From Plantago major (Eukaryota; Streptophyta; Magnoliopsida; Lamiales; Plantaginaceae): a DNA stretch of 64,000 nt. How positions within the stretch are numbered: the stretch's first letter is position 1; every line of letters begins with the position of its first letter. The stretch covers positions 42,107,431 to 42,171,430 of the forward strand of contig CM048842.1 of NCBI GenBank assembly GCA_026545765.1, written 5' to 3'. This document shows, one piece after another, positions 1-11,883 of the stretch. Position numbers and translations under genes: made by a program. The notes under the pieces were generated by a model that worked only from the letters and a program-made list of their open reading frames with translations, made no database searches and had not been told where the DNA came from.

Positions 1-1
1 T

Positions 2-3000
2 CCTGATAAGGGAATTGTGAGTGAGGAAAATCATGACCAAATCTGTACCTTAGATTCAGCTGAAACTGAACCGGCAGGTGAACTTGATCCCCCTAGTGAA
101 CCATTAGGTGAATTCGACTCCCTCAGTAGCAATACTGGGGAAATCGAACCCCCTAGGCTTGACCTTAAGGAACTCCCATCCCACCTTAAGTATACTTTCC
201 TTGGTGAAAATCGGTCCAAACCTGTGATAATCTCTTCGAAATTGCAAAAGGAAGAAGAGAACCAACTTGTTGAGCTTCTTAAGGAGAATTCTGCGGCCAT
301 AGGATAGGGAATTGGAGACATTAAGGGCATTAGCGCAACCCGCTGCACACACAGGATAAGTTTAGAAGACGACGCTAAACCTGTTAGGCAACCCCAGCGC
401 AGGCTTAATCCTGTTATGCAAGATGTTGTGAAATCTGAGATCCTTAAGATGCTTGAGCACGACATAATTTACCCCATAGCTGATAGTAGATGGGTGAGTC
501 CTATGCATGTAGTTCCTAAGAAATCGGGGGTTACTGTCGAAACAAATGAGAAGGGCATAGAGGTCCCGATAAGAAAAACCACTGGGTGGCGTGTATGCAT
601 TGATTACAGGAAACTAAACGCAACCACTAAGAAAGACCACTTCCGTCTGCCATTCATTGATGAGATGCTTAACCGCCTTGCTGGGTGAGAGTTCTATTGT
701 TTTTTGGATGGTCTTTCAGGTTTCTATCAAATACCCATTGCTCAGGAGGATCAGGAGAAGATGACATTTACTTGTCCCTACGGGACTTTTGCCTATCGTC
801 GAATGCCTTTCGGACTGTGCAACGCTCCTGCTACTTTTCAAAGATGCATGCTTTCTATATTTTCTGACATGGTGCAGGATTTTATAGAGGTCTTCATGGA
901 TGACTTTTCTCTTTTTGGAGATTCTTTTGCTGATTGCTTACATAAACTTGATAAAGTGCTTAAACGCTGCATTGAGTGTAACTTAACTCTTAGCTGGGAA
1001 AAAAGTCACTTTATGGTTAGAGAAGGAATTGTCTTAGGGCATGTAGTCTCAAAACGTGGGATAGAAGTTGATAGAGCAAAGCTTGATGTGATTGTTAAAC
1101 TTCCCCCTCCCACTTGTGTGAAAGAGCTGCAATCTTTTCTTGGGCATGTTGGCTTTCATAGGAGATTCATTAAGGATTTTTTGAAGATTGCTAAGTGTTT
1201 GAGCAACTTGCTTATGAAAGATGTGACTTTTGTTTTCAATGATGAATGCATGCAGGCCTTTTACGTCTTGAAAGAGCAGCTTGTTTCCGCTCCCATTGTT
1301 GTTGCCCCTGACTGGTCCTTACCCTTTGAGATTATGTGCGATGCTTCTGATTTCTCTTTAGGTGCTGTTTTAGGAAAAAGGATAAATGGACATTTTCATG
1401 TGATTTACTATGCCAGCAAGACACTTAACCCTGCGCAGGTTAACTACACCACAACTGAGAAAGAATTTCTAGCTGTTCTTTTCGCATTGGATAAATTCTG
1501 TTTGTATCTAAAAGGATTCAAAGTGATCATCCACACGGATCACGCTGCGATCCGCCACCTCATAGCGAAGAGTGATTTTAAGACGCGCCTCATTCGGTGG
1601 GTTTTGATGTTACAGGAGTTCGATTGCGAAATAGTTGATAAGTGTGGTAAAGATAATCTTGTTGTTGACCATTTATCTAGGCTTGATCCTAAGACAATCT
1701 CCCCTTCTCCACCTATTCCCGATGACCTACCTGATGAGCATCTATTCTCTATTAGCCTAGAGCCTTGGTTTGCAGATATTGTGAATTTTCTTATTGCAGG
1801 TGTTTTTCCCGCTAACATGTCTTCGCAGGAAAGAAGGAACTTTGCGCGCCGAACCAATGGCTACTTTTGGGATGACCCCCACCTTTTCAAGGAGGGAGCT
1901 GATGGCATCCTACGGCGCTGCATTCCAGAGAGTGATGTAGGCAGTGTTCTCACCTTTCGTCATACCATGCAGTGTGGAGGGCACTACAGCGGGAAGAAAA
2001 CCGCCCTGAAGGTTCTTCAATCAGGTTTTTTTTTGCCCTCTCTATTTAAAGATGCTCATAAGTTTTGTGCTAGTTGTGATGCATGTCAGCGTAGTGGTAA
2101 CATTAGCAAGCATAATGAGATGCCTTTGACCAGCAATCTTGTGGTAGAACCCTTTGATGTGTGGGGCATTCACTTTATGGGACCCTTTCCCAAAAGTAAT
2201 GGTAATGAATATATTCTTGTTGCGGTGGACTATGTGACTAAGTGGGTGGAGGCTATGGCCACCAGAACTAACGATTCCAAAGTTGTGCTCTCTTTCTTGT
2301 CCAAGAATATTTTCAGCAGGTTTGGTACACCCAGAGCAATCATTAGCGATGGCGGATCTCACTTTATTAACCGTTCATTTGCGAACCTGCTTGTGAAGTA
2401 TGGAGTGCAACACCGTGTCGCAACTGCATACCACCCACAAACTTCTGGTCAAGTGGAAGTCAGCAATAGGCAAATCAAGAGCATTCTCACAAGGGTTGTA
2501 AAACCAAATCGTAAGGATTGGTCAACCAAGCTAGATGATGCACTGTGGGCTTACAGAACCTATTGCAAGACTGTTATTGGTACAACCCCCTACCGGTTGG
2601 TTTATGGCAAAGCTTGTCATCTTCCCGTGGAGTTGGAGCACAAAGCGGCATGGGCCACCAAGGAGCTAAATCTCGATATGCAGGCAGCTGGGGAGGAACG
2701 ATTGCTGCAAATCTCCGAGCTGGAAGAACTCCACCACCTTGCCTTTGAGAATGCAAAGATTTACAAGCAGAAGACGAAGGAGTATCATGACAAGGGGATA
2801 ATCCGCAAGGACTTGCACCCAGGTATGAAAGTTTTAGTTTTTAACTCTCGTCATAAACTGTTTCCAGGAAAGTTGCATTCGCGTTGGGATGGACCGTACA
2901 CGATAATTCATATGGCACCTCATGGTGCTGTCGAACTCTTGAATCCCGCTGACGGTTCCACCTTCAAGGTCAATGGGCAGCGAGTTAAACCATACTTTCA

Positions 3001-3055
3001 CGGGTACATTGAGCGACCGGAAGAAGTGGTCGAACTCTCCGAGTCCTGTACATGA
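2..3055 (+). pseudogene. Athila-type pol: reverse transcriptase, RNase H, integrase
   Basis: One frame runs from the left edge to TGA at 3053-3055 with only two interruptions: TAG at 305-307, where the family has a conserved Trp (AAIGW), and TGA at 686-688, just before the EFYCFLDG segment. Both fit single transitions. RT palm motifs are visible: [12 protein letters not shown] and the FMDDF catalytic box near 893-907. RNase H shows [11 protein letters not shown] and TDHAAIRHL. Integrase keeps the HHCC finger (H..GGH, CASCDAC) and the later ISDGG and GQVE parts of the DDE triad, but the first Asp, expected in WGIDFMGPF, is His (codon 2171-2173). The C-terminal part after integrase is intact to the stop. 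An enzyme made from this copy should be unable to integrate DNA. Because 688-3055 is open, the copy is decayed but not ancient. Confidence 0.92.
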
Positions 3056-4401
3056 CTCTAAACTGTACATCACAGGCAAGTCACTGTTGACCCCATTCTT
3101 TTTCTTTTTTACTCTGCGCTTGAGGACATGCTTAAGTTCAGGTTTGGGGAGGGGGAATGTGCTCTCTAGTGTCTTGTCTGCATTTTTCTCTATTTTCTGA
3201 GACTCTAGAGTCTTTCGTCCCTTACTTTCTGTTTGTTTTGGTGATTTTTCTTTCCTTCTCTAGAGTCTTTCGTGAGTCGTTCTTCCAAGTGACGAAAACT
3301 TCTATTGTGATTGTTAAATCTGCTTGTTGCTTACGTTTTGCACGATTCTCAGCTTAGATAGAGTAGTGAACTTAAGATCTCATAAGTTTGTTTTTCCTAT
3401 AAATAGCAAGTTTGTTTAACTCTTTAGTCCAAAAAGCCGGTGAGAAACTTTAAGCCGATGAAAAAATATTGTACCGGCGCTTGTGTGATCCTTTCGGGAA
3501 GTGCAAACCTTCTTGTTTGCGCCTTTTCATTCTCATGTGTACTCAGTTAAGTTAAGTATGACGAACGACATGTTCTTCATGTTTCATTTTGTCGAAAGCC
3601 AGTGCATTGCGAAGAACCGGTTTGGGGAGAAGAAATATGCTGCGTTATGATGTTATTGTTCAAATTTTGTAATATTTATTCCCCCTGATTAGTTGAATTG
3701 TCTCGGAGTGTATCTATGGTGCTTGTCATCACCGTAGTCGTGTTGGGCGTGTTTCAAATACTACCTATATACCGGCGTGGTCCTAAAAAGACATATGTCC
3801 GTGAGGGTTGATGGCACGTACACCAAACTAACACGCACAAAAGTGCGGACTTCGGTAAAATAGCCACTACCAAAAAAATGAGACTAAAAGAGTCCATAGT
3901 GGCCAAATTAATTAGAATTTAATTCATTTGATGCAAATATTTGGTTTATGGAAGTTGGTTGCATGTCTTGGCAAGCTGCTATACGCAAGGAAAAAGTCCC
4001 TTCTGACTTAACTAATTGAGTACATTGCGTGAGGTATTTAAGGCACCTTTGTGACGAGAGTCACCTTCCTTTTCTCTTATTGTTCTTGAGTGTTTAACCC
4101 ACTGGACACTTCCAGAGTGTGAGAGAGAATACTGTAGGATTTCCTTGCGAGGGATTGGAGAGTTAGACTTAAGTGTTATTTATTTGAAAAACTCTCTTGC
4201 AGGATTTTTTGTGCACAATTTCTGTCAACGCCAGTTGAGTGCAAACCTTTTATATCTTGTGAATTTAACGCTTACAATGGTAGAGTTCGGTCATTTGGAA
4301 GATTGACCTGTCTGTGTGTTATTATATGCCGTAGTCTAAGTCTAGTTGTCTTTAATTTGTTTGTTTGCTCGGGGACGAGCAAAGGTTCGGTTTGAGGAGT
4401 T
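3056..4401 (+). other. Retroelement 3' untranslated region, no env-like ORF
   Basis: Athila elements often carry an envelope-like frame between pol and the 3' LTR. Here no frame longer than about 65 codons is present. Three similar purine-rich motifs containing GGTTTGGGGAG or GGTTTGAGGAG occur near 3139, 3619 and 4387. The last one directly precedes the LTR and is the best polypurine tract. Confidence 0.6.
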
Positions 4402-5846
4402 TGATGAGACAATATTCTAACGTCTCATTTGGTCCATTTTAGCGGTCTTTGTTAGTCTTTGTCTTTAGTTTTGTAGTCTTTTTAGTTCGATTTTACGCTT
4501 TGGTGTTTTGTTTATATTTTGTAGGAATCTATGTCTTTTGAGCCGAATGAGAACAAGCTATTTAGCATGGCTCGCCGCGGCGAGGAATTCAGTCCTCCAC
4601 GGCGAGATTTTACGAGCTTGCAACTGGGAATTGAGAGAAGGCTCGCTGCGGCGAGGAAATCAGTCCGCCGCGGCAAGATTTAGCGATTGATCATCTTATG
4701 AGATTAAAGAAGACTCGCCGCGGCGAAGGAATTGGTCCGCCGCGGCAAGATTTTGCGAGTGGAGCCTCTGTTTTGAAGATTGAAGCTCGCCGCGGCGAGA
4801 TAATGCGAAGGTTATATATATTGCGATAAAGAAGGCTCGCCGCGGCGAGGTAATTGGGCCTCCGCGGCGAGATTTTGCGATTGGCTCCCCTGTTTTGAAG
4901 TAAGATGCTCTCTGCTGCGAAGGATTCAATCCGCCGTGGCAAGATTTTGCGAGTAGGATATATATTGCGATTGAGAAGGCTCGTCGCGGCAAGCTATTTC
5001 TTCCGCCGCGGCGAGCGACGCAGAATTAGTTTTATTTTCCTTATTAGATTAGAATTTTGATTCTTTTCTTTCATACTTCTTTTAACCTAGTTTTGAGAAA
5101 AGCTCGAAGATACACACATTGACATTGAGACATCTTTGGAGCTTGGTTATTCATTGAATTTTATCATCAAGATTATTTGTATTGATTTCTCCATTGCTTT
5201 GTTCTTTACAATTCGTTCTTTATCTTATCGATTGAATTGTATGTTATTGCGTGCGAGTTTATCATCTATGTTTCACATGATTATTACCATGAATCCTTCC
5301 ATGCAATTATCAATTATGAGTAGCTAAACACCTTTGAATAAAGTGGTATGTGAAGATTATGCATATTCGTTCTAGGGTTTATCAAAGCACTCATATAGGT
5401 TAGTCTCGTATAAAATCTTCGTAAAAACCTTCAATTCGATAAGTCCGTATTTAATTCTCTAAATTGTTCATGTTTAAGGATCGTAAATTGACGACTCACG
5501 ATTTCTCCAGTATAATATTTTGTAAGAACAATTGGTTGAATCGGGTTGATTGATTTACTGTACAACGACCGTGTGACAAATATGAGTGTTATCCCTAGTT
5601 CGAATTAGCATAATTTGATCTTGCTACTGTATTCATCTTCCTCTCATTGTTAATCGTAATCTTAGCTTTAGTTAAACTAGTTAGAAGTACAACCAAACCA
5701 TCAATCAAACTGTTACTGGCAAGTATCTGTTTACTCTCACTGCTACATAGCTTAATTAATTTCTTAGAGAACGATACCGAGTTAAGCATAGTCTACAACT
5801 ACATCTTATTCTCTTAAGTTATTTAGAGTATAATTTGAGCTTATCA
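4402..5846 (+). repeat. LTR of the Athila/Tat-type element (1445 bp)
   Basis: The boundary is set by TGATGAG at 4402, just after the purine tract, and by TTATCA ending at 5846, which gives TGAT/ATCA inverted termini. Four bases later the primer binding site starts. The LTR carries an unusual GC-rich minisatellite in its 5' third and AT-rich sequence elsewhere. Its partner LTR is outside the window, so age cannot be estimated. Confidence 0.8.
4566..5022. repeat. Minisatellite of palindromic GC-rich boxes inside the LTR
   Basis: About seven units of roughly 50-80 bp. Each starts with the palindromic box CTCGCCGCGGCGAG or a close variant and most contain a second box of the type CCGCCGCGGCAAGATTTTGCGA. 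Boxes begin near 4569, 4642, 4711, 4786, 4833, 4909 and 4979. Several variants differ by C-to-T or G-to-A changes at CpG (for example CTCGTCGCGG). The surrounding LTR is AT-rich, so the array stands out sharply. Confidence 0.85.
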
Positions 5847-5850
5847 AATT

Positions 5851-5869
5851 TGGCGCCGCTGCCGGGGAA
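5851..5869 (+). other. Primer binding site (tRNA-Asp type)
   Basis: TGGCGCCGCTGCCGGGGAA matches the 3' end complement of plant tRNA-Asp with one mismatch and is the standard Athila/Tat primer site. It lies four bases after an LTR end that is itself preceded by pol and a polypurine-like tract, so this LTR has internal element sequence on both sides. Confidence 0.85.
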
Positions 5870-6429
5870 TTAATTCCTATTGTAGCGCTGAGAGCCGGTG
5901 GTTACTTGTCGTGATTTCATTTTACTTGGACTAACAGAAACTAAGCATTTGTTGAGTTACTGTTGTTGAGATCTAGGAATGGAGTCCTTTTCCAGATACT
6001 ACACATGGGTTGCTTGTGATCATTGCTGGAAAAGCAATCCCAACCATTGATGAAATGGGCGTTCCATTTTAAAGGCCGAGATTAATTCTCCAGAAAATAG
6101 TGGATCAGAAAACTCGTGGGCCCACTAAGCATTTAATGCAAACCGAATTTTACCCACGCCTTACTGCACGTACATAGATACAAATGCACAAAATTAATTT
6201 GTGTATTTTTGCCTGTTGGAATTACACTGCTATATATATAGGATTTTGGCAAAAGGAATCACTTTCGCCTACTCCCACATTTACTCTTGCACAAAAATTG
6301 CAAAATACTCTCAAATCTCCCTGCAATTTTCTCTCCAACTACTGATTCCCTCTTAGTTTTTCTGCAAAGAATCACTAATCTCCTACCTTAATCTCTTCTC
6401 AATTTTCAAAAACTTCACTATTTAAAGAG
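5870..6429 (+). other. Retroelement leader fragment, junction, and upstream region of the next gene
   Basis: 5870 to about 5985 looks like the untranslated leader that follows a primer site. No gag follows. Somewhere near 5985-6070 the sequence changes to a different context that leads into the envelope-like gene at 6430. The last 150 bases are pyrimidine-rich, like a plant 5' leader. Confidence 0.5.
6231..6242 (+). promoter_or_regulatory. Candidate TATA box
   Basis: TATATATATAGG lies about 190 bases before the ATG at 6430 and is followed by a C/T-rich stretch typical of plant 5' leaders. It would let the downstream gene be transcribed without an LTR. Function is inferred from position only. 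Confidence 0.35.
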
Positions 6430-9400
6430 ATGGCTCCAAAACGTGCTCTTACCCAGAAATCCTGTTACTACATCCGGTGCTTGAAAAGCAAGCACCAGTG
6501 CTGGTTATAACAAACAATCGGTTGATTGGAGAGTTCAATCCTGATCATTGGACTTCAAATCACAGGATGATTTGGGGTGGTGCCATGATTGAGGAATACC
6601 TGGTAGCTACAATAGAAAACCAGACTGACAGAAAGTTGGTACTTTATCTGCTTGAAAAGGCACAGATCAGGGGCTTTCTATCTGCTCTTCCCAGTTGAGT
6701 TTCTTCACTGGATGTCCTGGAGTTTTACAACAACTCCACGATTATCTCCAAAGTCTCTGAAGGCACTGAGACAGTGTCTATCAAGACCAAAGTCCAAGGA
6801 CAAGAAATCTTGTTGGACGAAACAGCTTTCTGTGAGTTGTTTGAACTTCAAAATCTTGGAAAGGATTTTGAAATTGACACCAAGGATGAAGATCTCCTTG
6901 AGGGTGTCAAAAATCTCTACAGTGATGTGTGTGATCTTGACAAGCCAGACACACCCATCGACTTCAAACTTGCTGACATAAGAACCAGACATCTGTTGGT
7001 TCACTGGGATGTGTTGGCATGTATCCTTCACAGATGCTTTGATGGTCTACAAGGAGGAGCTGACCAGATAAGCCAAGAACGCTGGATGATGATGTTCTTG
7101 TTGAATCAACAAAACAAAAGGCTCGAAAACCCTTTTAATTGGGGGAAGTACGCCTTCATGAAATTTGTGAAGAAAATACAAGGCTTTGAGCCTAAAATCG
7201 TTAAGGGCCTTGCTAAGACAAAAGCCACAATAAGCTATGGACTAAAGATATGCTACTTACTGGAGTGCCTTGGCATTGAGCTCAGAGAGACGGCAGACAT
7301 TGCCAATAGTAACCTCCTCTACAAATATGAGTATACAAACATGATGAAAAAGGTTACTGCATCTTAGAAAGGTTCCAAGAAACGAAAAATTGATGAGGTA
7401 TCTGAGGGTTCCGTTGCGACCAAAAAGCACAGAACTTCACAAAAGAAGTCTGCTGGCAAATCAGAAGGCATACCCATTATGGATGTCGACTCTCAGATAC
7501 CTGCCGCCACTGCTGATGAACTCATCAATCCTGCTAAGACCACTGCTGGTGAACCCATCAATGCTGATAAAAGCAGTGAGAAACTTCAAACACTCTCTGC
7601 AGAAGCAGCAGGGATTGTTGATAACTCCGTTCCAGATTTTGATGACGAATCGGGCAAGGAGGAGGAGATCCCAGCCCCCAAGGTTACGGAAAAAGTAACC
7701 AAGGCCAAGGGAAAAAGGACCAAAAGTTCCAAGGTTGCTGAGAAAGCAACTAGCTCAAAGATTGTTGAGCAAGCACCTATAGCAAAGGTTGTTGGTGCCA
7801 ACACACCATCAGGGAAAGTCACGTATAAACAATTTCAAGAAGCCCTGATGAGTGGTGACCTAGTGTTGGTAGATGCTGATGTCAACACCACACTTAAAAA
7901 TCTGGAAGAGCTCTCAAATACTCAAACTTCTGCTTCCAGACAACCACATCAACCACAACCACAACAGCCACAAGTGGTTGATGAAATGGTCAATGAACTC
8001 CATTTCGACATGCCAGCAATGCAATATGTTGAAGAAAATCCTGCAAATGAGCAGGTTCCCCAACTCCTAGAGAGGGATCAAATTGAGACACCTGCTCAGA
8101 ATGATCAAATAGGGGAGGCAACTGAGTTAGTCACTCAGGAAAGGTCTAAAGTACCTGAAACTTCAAACAAAGAAGCTGAAATGGAACAACAAGACCAAAG
8201 CATAGAAGGGTCACAAGTTCCAGAGACCAATCAGCCTGACACTGCTCAGGTAGCTGAATGGTTTAACTCTCCACTTGTGAAATTTTATGTTTATAAATCT
8301 TGTTACTTATAAAAAAAAATTCTTTGTTACAGGCTGAATTAGAAACAAAAGAACAAGAGGAAGCTGCAAAGCTTGCCTCAGAAATTGAGAAGGAGGCTCC
8401 CATAGCCTCACCACTTAAGGAACATGAGCCTGTATTACAGGTGGAAAATAGTTTCTTAAGACATAACTTTTCAGATATCTTTCATATACACTTGACTAAC
8501 TCTTTGTTTCTAATAGGCTCCAACTGAGAAGAAAAATGATGAGGTTGAGAAGCCTAACTCATCAGAGAATCAACCAGAGACTCACAAAGTCTCTGAGGAA
8601 TAAGTATCTGAGCCTTCTATTGTGAAGGTATGTATCTCAGATATCTATATTCTTCACAATATTACTCTAATCATTTTTCTAAATACTTAACATTTTCTAC
8701 TCATAGGCTCAAACATAAGTAGAAGTTGTTGGGGAATTGCCCACTCAATCCCCTCAACCAATGGAAATTGATGAGGCCACCAAACCTTCATCACCAGAGA
8801 GAATACCAGAAACTGTACAAGTTTCTGAGAGACAAGTATCTGAGCCTCCTATTGTGGAGGTAATTGACATCTCAGATATCAAACTGTCTAAGTGTTTCTC
8901 TCCTGATAAATTTCTAAGTGTTATGTTGTTTTTAATCTCAGGTTCAAAAGGAAAGAGAGGATGTTGAGGATCAGACTTCCAAGTCTCCTCCTCACACCAA
9001 GATATCTGAGGCACCTGGAACCTCAATAGTCCAACCTTCTGAGCTTGTTGCTGTTACACAGGTAACACAGATACTTGACTACTCTAAAACCCAGATATCT
9101 ACTAAAAGTTTTGAAACTAACTCAAAACTATCTCTTTCAGGCTCAAGCTAGTGCCTTAGTGGTCCCTGAAGATTTGAACAAGGACCTACTTCCATTCTTC
9201 AAGGCTCATACTCTGCCAAAACATCTAAAGTGTTTCAAGAAATGGCAGAAACTCAGATGCTCTGATCTGTTTGAAATCACAAGGGTCACAGATCGCCCTA
9301 CCAGAAGAGCAAGAGCATTTGACTTGGAGAATTATGTGCATGCAATGTTTCCAACTGAGCAATATGCATTTGTCACGTTGATGAATAAGAACTTCATAAA

Positions 9401-11883
9401 GGAAGTAGCACACAAGCTCATTGAAACCTTTGAAAAGGCAGATGGTCAGACCAGAATATAGATGGCATTCAAGCCTACTTTGCCCCAGACTCTACAGTTC
9501 ATACCCTCTGAGCAAGAGGAAGTTAATGGGCGAATGGTCACTATTCCAGAAGTGATCAATCTGGTCTCTGAAGATGAAGAAGAGAAGGAGACTGATGAGA
9601 ATGACTATGAAGAACCTCCTTCTGATTATCAAAATGATGAGGATGATAAAAAGGATGATGATGATGATGCCCCTGCACCAGGGACAGGAGGGATTGCACA
9701 AGGTAATAATACATCAGTTGCTGAAAAGCACACTGAGAGGACATCACAAAAATCCCCTCCTCCATCTCCTCAGAAATCTACCCATCCATCTCCCCAACAA
9801 AACGACTCTACTAAACAAGTAGTTGAGCACTCTGAGGACAACACTCAGAAAATATTGGATGCACAAGCCAGAGTTGCTCAACTCAAACAACTGTTGGAGG
9901 AAGAACAACAGCTAAATCTTCAACTGGAAGAAAAGATAGTTGAATCTAAAGCAAAGCTCCAAAAGATTGAAGATCAAACAATCAAGGAAATGGAAGCTTT
10001 TGCTGAAATGAAAGAACTCAAATTTGCTCGTGCAATTTTGAGGAATTAGATACTGAGCAAGTATCTGAAGACAAGCATGATGCTAAGGCTGCATTACCAA
10101 AATATGTACTATCCTCCTCACTAAAAGGAAAGAAGCCCATCTCTGAGATGGTTGCTGGACTAGAGAACATTGATGAAAATGTCCAAGAGGATGAAGATCA
10201 CTGGGCTGATGACTCAGATGATGAAGAAGACAAGATCGTAACAATCGCAATGAACACTTAGCGGTTTCTCATTTGAAAAGGAAGTTGATTGCTCCTGAAA
10301 TCTTCAGCAAGCTGCCAAATGTTAACTCCAATGAGTACTTGAACAGATATCAAGTACTGGCTAAATTGAAAAAGGAGTTGTCTTCTCAAGATAAAGCCGC
10401 CATTGCATTAGTCCCTACAGAAATGAAGACACTCACTGAGCTCATCATTCAGAGAACAACCAGTCTGGTCGTTGCTCAGAAAGACCTAGGCATGGTTAGG
10501 GATGATGACCAAAACTTGGCTGCAAAAGCCTTTGAAGAGGCTAGCTATGCTGCTGGAAAAGCAGATGCTATTCAAGGCCCACTAGCAGAGCTCACTGATA
10601 AGGAAACAGGTCTTATCAAACAAAATCAGGAGCTCAAGGCCAATCTGGAAAAGTTGGTTGCTGCTTACAACTCTCTGCAAGGCAACTTTGACTCCCTTTC
10701 AGAATCTTTTGTGATTCTTAGTCAGTCAACAATGACTAAGGGGGAAGGATTTCAAGGTGCTCAGAGAGGAAGAGGAAGAGGAAACAAAAGAAAAACTAAA
10801 CAACCACAACAACCACCTCTCAAAATAAATGAGTCCTCCTCCAGTCAGACTGCTCTACAGATAGTGGCCACCACTCAGCAACTTCCTGAAAAAGGAATGA
10901 CAACAAGGGCCAGGACACAGAAACCTCCAAGGGGTACCAAGGCTCCAAGGAGAAGACAAGTGATAGGGATTGATGAGTCTTCTAGAGAAGAAGAAAAAGG
11001 CCAAATCAAATCCCAGGGCAATGAAGAAGGCTACAAATCACCTAACAAGAGAAATCTGGAAGATGATGATGAAGATGAGGATGAAGATGAAGCTCCTCTT
11101 CACAGAAAAAGAAGAAAGGTTGATAGCCTATATGAGCCCATAGTTGCAAAGCCTTTGGCAGCTAAAACACCCTCTGGAAATACCAAGTCAATCCAGGGTG
11201 GTTCTTCAAGCAATCCCCCAGGGGAGAATTCAAGACAAAGGAGGAATAGATTGAGAGCTGAAAGAAGAAAAGGTCAACTTCCACTCTGGCCAGAAGAAGC
11301 CAGAATTGAGTATGTGAAGACCAACAATGACTCCTCTGTCTACAGATGCATTAATCAGAAGAATGGCTACTAGATTCTGGAACTCAAGCACTTACTGGTA
11401 AATGAAAATTTTCCAGAACCAATCCATAAACAGCTCATGGCATGGAGAAAAGACAAGCCAGTCTTGATTAATACCAACCACATCAAAGCCTGGTTGGATT
11501 TTGAAGTAATCAAAAGAATAGAAGCCATGAAAAAGGACCTCTCTAATGATTGTCCTTATGGAAAGCCAGATGATGTGCACAGAATTCCTAACATCACTGG
11601 AACAGGCACAAGAGCAAGACTTGTTGAGGAACCCTATGAGTCTTTCTACATGACTGAAGATCAATACAAGGGTGACATCAGATATCTGAAGATCATATAT
11701 GAATACTTCAAGCTATCAGATATCAGAATTGAGCATGCCTGGAAATGGGAAAAGTATATGTGGGTCAAACATTTTGCCAAGAAGAATCCCACCAAAACCT
11801 ACAAGGAAGTTATTCATCTCAAGCTTTTGTGCCAAATATTCATTTGTCATTTTTTAGACGTACATAAATTCATACATTACTAG
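6430..11883 (+). pseudogene. Envelope-like / plant-transposon-type protein gene with mini-introns, decayed
   Basis: ATG at 6430 opens a frame (MAPKRALTQK) that shifts several times. 6477-7367 encodes a globular domain (for example FNPDHWTSNHRMIWGG and ISQERWMMMFLLNQQ) resembling the envelope-like or putative plant transposon proteins found in SIRE-type and other plant retroelements. 7479-9061 encodes low-complexity Pro/Glu/Ser/Gln repeats, split by introns at 8250-8332, 8441-8516, 8628-8706, 8860-8941 and 9062-9140. 9141-10049 encodes a second conserved-looking block, an acidic stretch and a coiled coil (LLEEEQQLNLQLEEK). 10273-11373 has further helical sequence, an RGRGRG box, acidic runs and a classical basic nuclear signal (RKRRKV). 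11374-11823 continues in the same frame. Stops lie at 8604, 8716, 9459, 10047 and 11371, with frameshifts near 6460, 6700, 7370, 10040 and 10250. The 3' end seems lost near 11823. The function is unknown and the family call is tentative. Confidence 0.6.
8250..9140 (+). other. Five phase-0 introns of 76-83 bp separating symmetric mini-exons
   Basis: Introns 8250-8332, 8441-8516, 8628-8706, 8860-8941 and 9062-9140 all start with GT and end with AG. Removing them keeps one reading frame. The four exons between them are 108, 111, 153 and 120 bases, all multiples of three. Every exon ends in a CAG, AAG or GAG codon and the next starts with GCT or GTT. Two exons share an ending of the type VSEP(S/P)IV(K/E), so they look like duplicated modules. 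Two stop codons (8604, 8716) lie inside exons. Confidence 0.7.

Larger units (their letters stand above)
1..5846 (+). mobile_element. Athila/Tat-clade Ty3 LTR retrotransposon, 3' part
   Basis: The stretch reads as protease-linker/RT, RNase H, integrase, untranslated tail, purine-rich tract, then LTR, which is the Ty3/gypsy order. The clade call rests on the style of the pol linker and RT and on the tRNA-Asp type primer site that follows the LTR at 5851. The element is cut by the left window edge, so gag and the 5' LTR are not seen. It is not autonomous: pol has two in-frame stops and an altered integrase catalytic residue. Clade assignment is by recognition, not alignment. Confidence 0.88.

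Noticed and set aside
4566-5022. CpG-island promoter of a host gene
   Set aside because: The GC-rich boxes are a tandem array inside an LTR, with no host gene starting there.
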